A stretch of 64,000 nucleotides of DNA, from assembly GCA_001411745.2 (NCBI GenBank), contig LIQB01000003.2:143743-207742 (forward strand), in the 5' to 3' direction. The notes under the pieces are model-generated. The model did no database searches. It worked only from the letters and a program-made list of their open reading frames with translations, and was not told where the DNA came from. Each line of letters starts with the position of its first letter. Position 1 is the first letter of the stretch. Below are positions 1-8,275 of this stretch, in pieces. Position numbers and translations under genes: made by a program. The stretch comes from Psychrobacter glacincola. Its GTDB lineage: Bacteria > Pseudomonadota > Gammaproteobacteria > Pseudomonadales > Moraxellaceae.

Positions 1-2
1 TT

Positions 3-215
3 GGCAAGCTTATTTGCCATGGTCAAACGCGCCAGCAAGCCGTCTCTAAGACGCTGCAAGCACTCGATGAATTGGTGATTGAGGGTATTAAAACCAATAT
101 CCCGCTGCATCGCGATGTCATTTTGGCAGATGACAATTTTATTCACGAAGCACAAAATATTCATTACCTTGAAAGAGAGCTTTTAACTGGCAATAAAAAG
201 AAGGCGGATGTATAA
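3..215 (+). CDS. accC: Acetyl-CoA carboxylase biotin carboxylase subunit, C-terminal fragment
   Basis: This is the last 70 codons of a gene that begins upstream of the window. The readable tail contains ALDELVIEGIKTNIPLHRD, which matches the conserved C-terminal region of biotin carboxylase (AccC), the ATP-dependent enzyme that carboxylates biotin on AccB in the first step of fatty acid synthesis. The family's C-terminus is normally a little after this motif, so the gene appears intact here. It ends just before a strong hairpin terminator, so it is the last gene of its operon. accB would be expected upstream. The call rests on one conserved block. Confidence 0.82.
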   Translation, partial: GKLICHGQTRQQAVSKTLQALDELVIEGIKTNIPLHRDVILADDNFIHEAQNIHYLERELLTGNKKKADV

Positions 216-242
216 CCTACTTTGATTTATTGTTAAACATAA

Positions 243-276
243 AAAAAACCGCTACCTATTTAGATAGCGGTTTTTT
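243..276. terminator. Bidirectional intrinsic terminator after accC
   Basis: A 12-bp perfect stem (AAAAAACCGCTA with TAGCGGTTTTTT) encloses a 10-nt loop. It has A- and T-runs on both sides, so it can serve accC on the plus strand and the convergent gene at 328-948 on the minus strand. Nearly the same stem recurs at 28835-28875. Confidence 0.9.
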
Positions 277-327
277 ATGTTTCTATTTTAGAAAAAATGG
301 TTTTAAGTTTTATAAATAAAGAAAATG

Positions 328-948
328 CTACGGTAACACTCTATTAAAATTCATAAAGCATTCATTACCATCAGGATCCGCACACCACTGCATTTGGTTG
401 CCATCGTGGTTTAAAAACGCAATCAATGCTTCGTCAGTTTGGTCGATTTGGTTACCTGAACAATCTACCTCATTATTGTCATAGACTGTTTTTAGCGCAA
501 TAATGGGCAGCCCTTCTTCGCGGTGCGTGATTAGGTAACGACCATATGTCCACTCTTTGCCACTCACTGCCCACATCTCATTATCAGCCGCAAAATTATA
601 TAGCTCGCGGCACTGATTTGCTTTTTTGGCAGAGACCTTTAACTGGTTGTTAGTATTTGGCTTAATATTAAGGACGCGCTTTTCACTTTGCACAAGGACA
701 CCGCCTTCTGTGTCAGCAGTCACTTTTGGCTCATCACTTTTTGTCTGTTTCAGCTCTTTTGCTACAGCTTGTCTGGCTTTGGCTTCTTTGGTCATCGTGA
801 TACTACTGTCCAAGTCGATTTCCCATTGTCCCGCGATAGCTGGGCTGATATGAGTGGTAATAGTCGGTTTAGTGACCACTTCGCCATTCACTGGCAATGA
901 CGCCAAAATAGCAGCCAATGAAAATGAAGCAAGTGAGATAGGTTCCAT
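328..948 (-). CDS. Secreted hypothetical protein
   Basis: A 206-residue protein of unrecognised family. The open frame extends upstream to 1029, but ATG at 948 is preferred. It has an AAAGG ribosome binding site about 6 nt upstream and gives a plausible N-terminal hydrophobic signal-like segment (SLASFSLAAILASLPV). The mature part starts around a charged, Lys/Glu-rich stretch and ends in a region with four cysteines (including SGN and WCADPDGNECF surroundings), which could form disulfides in the periplasm. It is convergent with accC and shares its terminator. No function is assigned. Confidence 0.7.
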   Translation of the reverse strand: MEPISLASFSLAAILASLPVNGEVVTKPTITTHISPAIAGQWEIDLDSSITMTKEAKARQAVAKELKQTKSDEPKVTADTEGGVLVQSEKRVLNIKPNTNNQLKVSAKKANQCRELYNFAADNEMWAVSGKEWTYGRYLITHREEGLPIIALKTVYDNNEVDCSGNQIDQTDEALIAFLNHDGNQMQWCADPDGNECFMNFNRVLP

Positions 949-1204
949 AATTAACCTTTTGTTTATAATATAATAATATGAGTTATGTACATTAGCGTAA
1001 GTCTTAGACATCAAAAACACAAGTAACATTATGCTATTAGTCGCGATGCTTTAGCCAACTGCAAGATAGGCGATAATCATAAATGTCTACTTTCTGCATA
1101 TAGACTGTCTTTTTTCATGCAAAAAATAACGCCATCGCTTTACTTGCCAAAGACAAGAAGCAACAGCGTTATAGCTACAAGCTATCAAAGCGATCATAAA
1201 AACA

Positions 1205-2989
1205 TTAAGCTGCGGCAGTATTAACTGCTTGAGCAAACGCTGATAAGGCGCCTTTAAGCATCGCTGATACAGTACTGCTACAAGTGCCAATACCAGAATA
1301 AACTTCACCATCAACATTCAACTGAATGTAAGCAGCGGCATTGGCATTGGTTTTGTTGTCATTATTGGTATCATCATCGATGCCATCACCGCTATTGTGC
1401 TGTGGATTGATGGCATGCTCAGCGTAATTAATAACATGGATAGATTTACCAGTATGCTGGGCAAGTCCGTCAATAAACGATGATAATGGACCATTACCAG
1501 TACCATCAATATTAATGATGTCCCCATTCATTTGTACTTGACCAGTAAAGTAGACTTCACCGCCTTTATTATTGACCGTATAATCTAACAACTCAAAACT
1601 GCCTTGCTGTAGATACGTATCTTCAAAGGTTTGTAAAATTTCGTCATTCTGCAACTCACGGGCAGCTGATTCAGCTTGCTTCTGTACCACGCCGCTGAAG
1701 TCAATTTGCATCCAGCGCGGCAAATTAAAGCCATAGTTGCGCTGCAAGATATAAGCCACACCGCCTTTACCAGACTGGCTATTGATACGTACCACATCCT
1801 GATAACTACGACCGATATGCGCCGGATCAATTGGCAAGTAAGCCACATCCCAAACGTTATCCGTCTCGTTTTGATGCTTTTCGTTATAATCGAGAGATTT
1901 TTTGATGGCATCCTGATGTGAGCCGCTAAAGGCCGTAAAGACCAATTCGCCGACGTATGGATGACGCGGATGTAAGGGCAAATTGTTACATTCGCTGACC
2001 ACTTGTACAATTTCGCTCATATTACTAAAATCAAGCTCTGGATCGATACCTTGACTAAACAAGTTCATCGCCATGACCATGATATCCATATTACCCGTAC
2101 GCTCACCGTTACCCAATAGCGTACCTTCGATACGATCGGCGCCCGCTAATACCCCAAGCTCTGCTGCTGCAACCGCACAGCCACGGTCATTATGCGTATG
2201 CAAGCTAATAACGACATGCTCACGCTGGGCAAGATGGCGGCAAAAATACTCCACTTGATCGGCAAAAACATTGGGCATAGACGCTTCAACCGTCGCTGGC
2301 AAGTTTAAAATTACTTCCTGCCCTTGTTGTGGTTGCCATACTTCACAAACCGCATCACAGACTTCTACAGCATATTCAGTTTCCGTTTGACTAAAGCTCT
2401 CTGGTGAATACTGGAATACCCACTCTGTTTCTGGGTATTTAGCCGCATATTCAACCAATAATTTAGCACCAGTAACAGCAATTTCTTTGATTTCAGCTTT
2501 GTCTTTACCGTAGACCTTTTCACGTTGGATACGGCAGGTTGAATTATAGACATGGACAATCGCACGCTTCGCGCCTCTTAATGACTCAAACGTACGGGCG
2601 ATCAAATGCTCACGAGCCTGCACCAATACTTGCAAAGTCACATCGTCTGGGACGTGATTTTCTTCGATAAGTTTGCGAGCAAAATCAAACTCAACCTGCG
2701 CCGCTGATGGAAAGCCAATTTCAATCTCTTTAAAACCAACCTCAACCAACGTTTTAAAAAAACGCATTTTTTGTTCGATCGTCATCGGATCAATCAGTGC
2801 TTGGTTGCCATCACGCAGATCCACACTTGCCCAGATTGGTGACTTTTCAATCGTTTTGCTCGGCCAAGTACGATCTGACAGCGATGGCGCAAAAGCAAAT
2901 GGACGATACTTTTTATAATCAAAAGCGGCATTTTTGGGTGTAATCTTTGCAGTCGTTGAGGCTACAGTGCGTTTGGCTTGGTCAGACAT
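1205..2989 (-). CDS. leuA: 2-isopropylmalate synthase, long form
   Basis: Condenses acetyl-CoA with 2-ketoisovalerate, the first committed step of leucine synthesis. The HMGL-like TIM barrel is recognisable from WASVDLRDGNQ (about residue 55-65), with the catalytic Arg and metal-binding Asp, and from the metal ligands in LHTHNDRG (about 263-270). Length near 594 residues and the N-terminal extension match the actinobacterial-type LeuA rather than the ~520-residue enterobacterial form. The C-terminal ~150 residues would be the regulatory LeuA dimer domain and contain an unusual Asn/Asp-rich insert near the end. ATG at 2989 is chosen over a TTG two codons earlier because AAGGA lies 6 nt upstream. 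It is divergent from an Lrp-type regulator. Confidence 0.95.
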   Translation of the reverse strand: MSDQAKRTVASTTAKITPKNAAFDYKKYRPFAFAPSLSDRTWPSKTIEKSPIWASVDLRDGNQALIDPMTIEQKMRFFKTLVEVGFKEIEIGFPSAAQVEFDFARKLIEENHVPDDVTLQVLVQAREHLIARTFESLRGAKRAIVHVYNSTCRIQREKVYGKDKAEIKEIAVTGAKLLVEYAAKYPETEWVFQYSPESFSQTETEYAVEVCDAVCEVWQPQQGQEVILNLPATVEASMPNVFADQVEYFCRHLAQREHVVISLHTHNDRGCAVAAAELGVLAGADRIEGTLLGNGERTGNMDIMVMAMNLFSQGIDPELDFSNMSEIVQVVSECNNLPLHPRHPYVGELVFTAFSGSHQDAIKKSLDYNEKHQNETDNVWDVAYLPIDPAHIGRSYQDVVRINSQSGKGGVAYILQRNYGFNLPRWMQIDFSGVVQKQAESAARELQNDEILQTFEDTYLQQGSFELLDYTVNNKGGEVYFTGQVQMNGDIINIDGTGNGPLSSFIDGLAQHTGKSIHVINYAEHAINPQHNSGDGIDDDTNNDNKTNANAAAYIQLNVDGEVYSGIGTCSSTVSAMLKGALSAFAQAVNTAAA

Positions 2990-3207
2990 AATCAATCCTT
3001 AGATGATATGGGAATTTATGTTTTTAGCTGGACGGCTGGTGATTAGATCAATGTTTATCATACGAGATAACCAATATTTATACCATAATAATATCAGAGT
3101 TTATGCAATAGAAATCAGCTTTCTTTGATAATATATGGCACTATTTTAGTGAAAAAATACAATTTAATCAGTATAATTAGCTGAATCCACTAATAAAGCA
3201 ACAGATC

Positions 3208-3696
3208 ATGCCAAACAGTCATCTTGATAGTCCACATTTAGCCGATATTGATGAGATCGATCGACAGCTCTTGCGCGTATTGCAAACTCAGGCACGTATG
3301 AGTATCACCGAGCTTGCCGAACGCGTCAACCTGTCAGCCACGCCTTGTGCACGCCGTATTAAACGCTTAGAAGATGCTGGTATTATCACGGGTTATCACA
3401 CCAAAACAGATGCGCAGAAACTTGGCTACCCGCTCGCTGTCTTTATTGCGATTAGTATGGATCGCCATACCGCTGAGCGCTTTGAACAATTTGAGCGTAA
3501 GATTCAGAGCTTTGATGAAGTCATTAGCTGTAGCATTGTCACGGGTCGTACGGAAGACTACCTTATCAAGGTAAGGGTACGCGATATGGCACATTATGAG
3601 GAGTTTTTATTACATAGGCTCAATCGTATCGAAGGTGTCGCTCAAGTGCATACCAGTTTTGAGCTGCGAGAAATATTTAATCGTAGTGTGGTTTAA
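3208..3696 (+). CDS. Lrp/AsnC-family transcriptional regulator
   Basis: A 162-residue protein with an N-terminal winged helix-turn-helix (about residues 15-60, SITELAERVNLSATPCARRI) and a C-terminal RAM/AsnC ligand-binding domain, the standard layout of Lrp/AsnC regulators. Members sense amino acids and act as feast/famine regulators. It diverges from leuA across about 220 bp, so control of leuA is a natural inference but is not shown by the sequence. Its stop codon overlaps by 4 nt the end of the convergent MFS gene. Confidence 0.9.
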   Translation: MPNSHLDSPHLADIDEIDRQLLRVLQTQARMSITELAERVNLSATPCARRIKRLEDAGIITGYHTKTDAQKLGYPLAVFIAISMDRHTAERFEQFERKIQSFDEVISCSIVTGRTEDYLIKVRVRDMAHYEEFLLHRLNRIEGVAQVHTSFELREIFNRSVV

Positions 3697-4949
3697 ATGG
3701 TAGTCGGTGGCTGTCGACGAAACAATAGCAACAGCACCAATCCAACCATCAATCCAGCGGCGGCAACGAGTAACCCTGCATTGAAATTGTCGTCCTGCCC
3801 TGCCAATGCTACCGTCACCAATGGTCCCAAGAACTGACCCAATGCATAAGCCAAAGTTGCCAATCCTATCAGCAAATTTGAGTAAGCAGGATTGATATTT
3901 TTAATCAAAGTGAGCGTCATCGATACCATACCCACAAAGGTCAAACCTAAAATAGCAGCATTGCCGTACAAACCAATAGCGCTGCCGAACCATATGGGCA
4001 AGCACATCCCAAATGCTTGTAGTATCGTCAAGCCTATTAACGTTTTGATTTCACCAATTCGCTTGGCAAGTGCGCCCCACAGTGGATTTGATAACATCGC
4101 AAATACACCAACGACTAGCCAAATAAGCAATCCAGCATACGTCTGCGTCGTGAGCCGCTGTGCTGCCATGACTGGCAAAAATGTCGCAGAGGTAATATAA
4201 CCAAAGCCTGCCAGCACATAGCTCGCTGACAGCAAAGCAATAGCCTTACGATGACCAGCAATGGCCTCATACAAAGCGCGCTTAAAGCTCAAATAGGTTT
4301 GATGCACTGACACGTGCTGTTTAGGATCAGTCCGCAGCAAGTCGGAACCATTTGTTTGTCTTGGTTTTACCGCATAGAGTAGCCATACCAGAGGTAAACT
4401 TGTAAAGCCTGCTACCAACCAAATGACATCAAAATGATAGCCCAATATTAACAACCACCACGTCAGTATGGCAGAGGCACTGATGCCCACACCAATACCT
4501 GCGTAGTGTACTGCCGACAGTACAGAGCGGCGTTCAGGACTTAAGCTTTGAATCACAAACGATGAGCTTAAAATCATCGCTACCCCGCTTGCAATACCTG
4601 CGATTAGACGAATGAGATACCATAGAGTTAATGACATATCAGGTACGACAAGTAGCATCGTTGTGACGACACTTATAATCGCCCACAGTGTCAGTGCTTG
4701 CCACGTTGAACGCTGAGGCACAAACATGGCGATGAGGGCACCGATAAAATAACCGATGTAATTGATAGAGGCAAGCCAGCCTGCAATCGTCGTTGAAATC
4801 GACAGTTGCACCATAATATCAGGTAAGGTGGCAGTAAACAAAAAACGTCCATAGCCCATGACGACTGCCATGCAGTACATACCAATACAGGCAATGGCAG
4901 CTTCATTGGTAATATGAGGAAAAGCACGGCTTTTGAGAGCAGTCATCAT
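3693..4949 (-). CDS. MFS transporter, YbfB/YjiJ type
   Basis: A ~418-residue major facilitator with about 12 predicted transmembrane helices. The N-terminus (GMYCMAVVMGYGRFLFTATL) has the G-Y-G-R-F pattern I associate with the YbfB/YjiJ subfamily. Substrate is unknown; efflux of small metabolites is typical. Start assignment is uncertain. Two ATGs at 4949/4946 lack a clear Shine-Dalgarno, while a TTG at 4982 has AAAGGA directly abutting it. A short leader reading frame overlaps the ATG (see findings). It is convergent with the Lrp-type gene. Confidence 0.8.
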   Translation of the reverse strand: MMTALKSRAFPHITNEAAIACIGMYCMAVVMGYGRFLFTATLPDIMVQLSISTTIAGWLASINYIGYFIGALIAMFVPQRSTWQALTLWAIISVVTTMLLVVPDMSLTLWYLIRLIAGIASGVAMILSSSFVIQSLSPERRSVLSAVHYAGIGVGISASAILTWWLLILGYHFDVIWLVAGFTSLPLVWLLYAVKPRQTNGSDLLRTDPKQHVSVHQTYLSFKRALYEAIAGHRKAIALLSASYVLAGFGYITSATFLPVMAAQRLTTQTYAGLLIWLVVGVFAMLSNPLWGALAKRIGEIKTLIGLTILQAFGMCLPIWFGSAIGLYGNAAILGLTFVGMVSMTLTLIKNINPAYSNLLIGLATLAYALGQFLGPLVTVALAGQDDNFNAGLLVAAAGLMVGLVLLLLFRRQPPTTI

Positions 4950-5043
4950 GACAGAGCCATTTTTGCGGCCATTAGCACACAATCCTTTGTGTTAGAGCAT
5001 TCAAGAGCAGCGGCAGATTAATAATCAAACATACAAGCGAAAA

Positions 5044-6396
5044 CTACGATACGTTTACTATTGGCGGCATGGTCACATCTGTTTCTGTGTGTCCTAGCAT
5101 TTGTACGCGTTGATCACTAAACATATCCATATCAGGTGCCAGCGTACGCATAAAGCGATCAAAATACAGCATCTGCTTGGTCAATAAAGCAAAGTCACGT
5201 GGGAAATGAATACCATGACGCTTACCGACTTCTACAATCTCAAGCATCATTTTATTTAGCTCATCGGCTTGCTCTTTACTATTAAAAGGCACACCACTGG
5301 TAAAGGATTTGTCCTCCGCCATAATAGTCTTCATCATACGCTGCAAATCATTACCCAATGCCACTACATCGACTTTATTGCCACCATGGGTCATTTCCAT
5401 ATCAATCATATGGCGCGCCATCGCTTGATAGTCACTGTCCTGCATAGCTTGCATCATACCCATGCACGCACGCCAACTCTCAGCTTTTAGCTTACCGACA
5501 ATACCAAAATCCAAGAAGCCAATACGACCATCGGTTAATAGCATCAAATTGCCCGCATGCAGGTCAGCATGGAAACTGTTGCACAGCATGAGACTGGCAA
5601 ACCACGTATTCAAGGTATCCGCCATGACTTGCGCAGGATCAGCACAATACTGACGCATGAGCGACTCATCTACCATAGAGACGCCGTACAAGCGGCTCAT
5701 GGTTAGTACACGCTTGGTCGTCAGCTCTTCATATACTTTGGGTGCTACCACGCGTGTATTGCCCGATACGGCTAAGAACTGCTGAAAATCGCGGATGTTT
5801 TGTGCCTCAGCGATAAAGTCCGTCTCGGCAAGCATTCGCAGGCGAATCTCATCGATAATCGGCGCAATACTGGCAAACTTCATCGACGGCATCAAGATCT
5901 CAAGTAACTTAGTCACCCCATGCAATACGCCCAAATCGGTTTGCATAATGGTCTCGACGTCAGGCTTTTGTACCTTTAATACGACTTCATCGCCATTATG
6001 CAACCGTGCCGCATGAACTTGAGCAATAGAGGCTGATGCTAGTGGATTTGAGTCGATATGGGCGAACTTATCATCAAGCGTCATGCCATCAACGGCCAAC
6101 TCTTCTTTTAATACCTGCTCAATATAAGCATAAGATAATGGCGTGGTTTGATCCAAACAGCTCTGAAAAGCTTTTACATATTCACGTGGAAACAGTGACG
6201 GCGTACTGGCGATAAACTGACCAATCTTGATATAAGTCGTGCCCAATTGCTCAAACGTTTCTTTTAATAATGTGGCATCAGGCTTTTCACCTTTTGCCAC
6301 TCTCAGCGCAGATAAACCTGCCACGCTGGCTGTTTGGCGAACACGGTTCATGACATTGAAGGTATGCTTTAATAAATGCGGACGATGAATTTTCAT
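5044..6396 (-). CDS. ABC1/AarF-family atypical kinase
   Basis: A ~450-residue member of the ABC1 (UbiB/ADCK) atypical kinase family. Signatures visible are the KxGQ motif (YIKIGQFIAS), the Ala-rich QVH loop (ASASIAQVHAARL), the lysine strand (VVLKVQKP), the catalytic loop DLHAGNL and metal-binding DFG (FLDFGIVG). Family members support ubiquinone biosynthesis or lipid homeostasis. It is shorter than true UbiB (~540 residues) and I see no C-terminal transmembrane anchor, so I call it AarF-like rather than ubiB. ATG at 6396 is preferred to TTG at 6405; neither has a strong ribosome binding site. Confidence 0.87.
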   Translation of the reverse strand: MKIHRPHLLKHTFNVMNRVRQTASVAGLSALRVAKGEKPDATLLKETFEQLGTTYIKIGQFIASTPSLFPREYVKAFQSCLDQTTPLSYAYIEQVLKEELAVDGMTLDDKFAHIDSNPLASASIAQVHAARLHNGDEVVLKVQKPDVETIMQTDLGVLHGVTKLLEILMPSMKFASIAPIIDEIRLRMLAETDFIAEAQNIRDFQQFLAVSGNTRVVAPKVYEELTTKRVLTMSRLYGVSMVDESLMRQYCADPAQVMADTLNTWFASLMLCNSFHADLHAGNLMLLTDGRIGFLDFGIVGKLKAESWRACMGMMQAMQDSDYQAMARHMIDMEMTHGGNKVDVVALGNDLQRMMKTIMAEDKSFTSGVPFNSKEQADELNKMMLEIVEVGKRHGIHFPRDFALLTKQMLYFDRFMRTLAPDMDMFSDQRVQMLGHTETDVTMPPIVNVS

Positions 6397-6482
6397 AAAA
6401 AACAACTATGGTCATAAGAAAGGTTTTTGAGAATAGGCGATCATAAATAATGACAAGTTACACAGTCACTAATGAACAATAA

Positions 6483-7277
6483 CTAATGACTACCACAGAC
6501 AGGACACTGCGCATCTTTTCTATAGCCCATCAGCCGTTGCTGCATCTGGCTACCATCCCATATTAATAGCTTATTTGTCAGTGGATTTTTGGTTAATCCC
6601 AAATACTGCAGAGCAGCATTCGCTTGCAAATTACCCATGATAGCAGTGGTACTCGCTAGCACACCTGAGTTGGCACACGTACGCTCATCAGCCGCTGCAT
6701 CAAGTACTACCGAACCAAACACGCAGTGATAACAACCAGTGTTTAGTTGCGGCTCAAACAGCGCCAACTGACCTTGCATCGCAATGGCTGAGGCAGATAA
6801 TAGCGGGATTTTATAGCGCACGCTAATACAATTGATGACATCACGCGTAGCAAAATTATCGGTGCAATCTAAAAGTAAATCAGGCTTGCCTGTCGCCATA
6901 TCGAGCAATTCATAAGCATTGTCTTCGCTTAATCTTGCAACTGTACCGCGAGCGGTAATTAAAGGGTTAATACGCTCTAGCATTTGCGCCGCTGTTAGCG
7001 CTTTAGTTTTACCGATATCCTCAGGTAAAAACAGCGTTTGGCGCTGCAAGTTGCTGGCTTCAATGACGTCATCATCTATCAGATGAATGTGCCCAAGTCC
7101 TGCACGCACCAGCGTCTCAGAAGCAGGACAACCAAGCCCGCCTGCCCCTATCATAACCACACGAGCTGATTTTAAGCGTAGTTGAGCGTCAATATCCCAA
7201 CCATCTAATAATATTTGCCTTGCATAACGCAGCAGCTCTTCATCCAACAACTGCCCTTCATCTGATGTGTGCGCCAT
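6483..7277 (-). CDS. moeB: MoeB/ThiF-family adenylyltransferase
   Basis: An E1-like enzyme that adenylates the C-terminal Gly-Gly of a sulfur-carrier protein (MoaD or ThiS). Visible are the ATP-binding GAGGLGCPASE loop, the Asp-x-x-Asn-x-x-Arg-Gln segment (EASNLQRQTLF), a Cys in ADERTCANSG, and two CxxC zinc pairs (GCYHC and the C-terminal CPVCG). Overall spacing resembles MoeB, but MoeB and ThiF are hard to separate by eye, and no moaD, moaE or thiS lies nearby. ATG at 7277 is taken. A TTG at 7319 would overlap prmC by 7 nt and has no good ribosome binding site. It is downstream of and co-directional with prmC, so probably co-transcribed. Confidence 0.85.
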   Translation of the reverse strand: MAHTSDEGQLLDEELLRYARQILLDGWDIDAQLRLKSARVVMIGAGGLGCPASETLVRAGLGHIHLIDDDVIEASNLQRQTLFLPEDIGKTKALTAAQMLERINPLITARGTVARLSEDNAYELLDMATGKPDLLLDCTDNFATRDVINCISVRYKIPLLSASAIAMQGQLALFEPQLNTGCYHCVFGSVVLDAAADERTCANSGVLASTTAIMGNLQANAALQYLGLTKNPLTNKLLIWDGSQMQQRLMGYRKDAQCPVCGSH

Positions 7278-7312
7278 ATTTATTACCAATAACCTATTAT
7301 TAAAGAAGTCTA

Positions 7313-8224
7313 CTAACAAAAATCTGATGACTTAATTTGACCCAGCGTAACACGATCATTACCACCATAATCTTGTACTGTACGCACAGATTCAAAGTCA
7401 CTGTCTACAAACAACTTGCGAACGGCATCACCTTGGTCAAAACCATGTTCGATAGCCAGCAGCCCACCGACACGCAAGTATTTCGGTGCCTGTCCTACGA
7501 TATGCTCTATATCGGCAAGCCCATGATTGGGGGCACTTAAGGCACTAATAGGTTCGGCTACAAGGCGTGCCAAATGCTCATCTTCCTCATCGATATAAGG
7601 AGGGTTAGAAACAATCACATCAAATAATAGCTCGCCATGAATGGGCAGCTTGTCATACCAACTGCTTTGTATAAACTCAATATCAGCAACATCATTGATA
7701 GCTGCATTGTGCTGAGCAACCTTGAGCGCTTCTGGCGACATATCCACCGCAACGACTTGCCAGCTTTCGGCCTTACTGTCTGAACGCTGCGTATTTAACT
7801 CGTGAGCGAGACTAATCGCAATACAGCCTGAACCTGTCCCTAAATCCAGTAACCGTTTTGGGCTGCTGACACTGTTTGGCTGAGATTTTATCCAAGTTAA
7901 TACTTGCTCAATCAGTATCTCAGTATCAGGTCGCGGAATTAAAGTGTACTTATTGACAGTAAACGTCAGCGACCAGAACTCTTGCTGACCAGTCAAATAC
8001 GCAAGTGGCATTCCTTGCTGCATCTTCGTTACACCTGCATTGAATTGCTCAAACTCACTGTCTGTTAGCTGGCAACCTTCATCTGTGATTAGCGCTATCG
8101 CAGGCTTATCGATGACATATAATAGCCAATCGGTGAGCCAAAATGGCGGTAGCTTGCTGTTCTCAGCCTCATTCGTCAATTGCTGAATGTGCTGCTTTAT
8201 CTGACGAATGGTCGATGCTGTCAT
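7313..8224 (-). CDS. prmC: Peptide chain release factor N5-glutamine methyltransferase
   Basis: Methylates the GGQ glutamine of release factors RF1 and RF2. A Rossmann methyltransferase fold is shown by LLDLGTGSGCIAISLA (SAM binding, about residue 125-140) and the substrate-binding NPPY motif (IVSNPPYIDEED, about 210). The N-terminal ~100 residues form the helical release-factor-binding domain, with the family's PLAYLTGQQEFW block. 303 residues is slightly above the E. coli length of 277. AAGAG precedes the ATG. It is separated here from prfA, its usual partner. Confidence 0.95.
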   Translation of the reverse strand: MTASTIRQIKQHIQQLTNEAENSKLPPFWLTDWLLYVIDKPAIALITDEGCQLTDSEFEQFNAGVTKMQQGMPLAYLTGQQEFWSLTFTVNKYTLIPRPDTEILIEQVLTWIKSQPNSVSSPKRLLDLGTGSGCIAISLAHELNTQRSDSKAESWQVVAVDMSPEALKVAQHNAAINDVADIEFIQSSWYDKLPIHGELLFDVIVSNPPYIDEEDEHLARLVAEPISALSAPNHGLADIEHIVGQAPKYLRVGGLLAIEHGFDQGDAVRKLFVDSDFESVRTVQDYGGNDRVTLGQIKSSDFC

Positions 8225-8275
8225 AAGTAACTCTTAAAAATATGATGAATCAATGAGAATAAAATACTGCTTAGC

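Noticed and set aside
1087..1317. Minus-strand open frame of 76 codons at the 3' end of leuA
   Set aside because: Overlaps the leuA C-terminus in another frame, has no ribosome binding site, and no family resemblance. It is a by-product of the leuA sequence.
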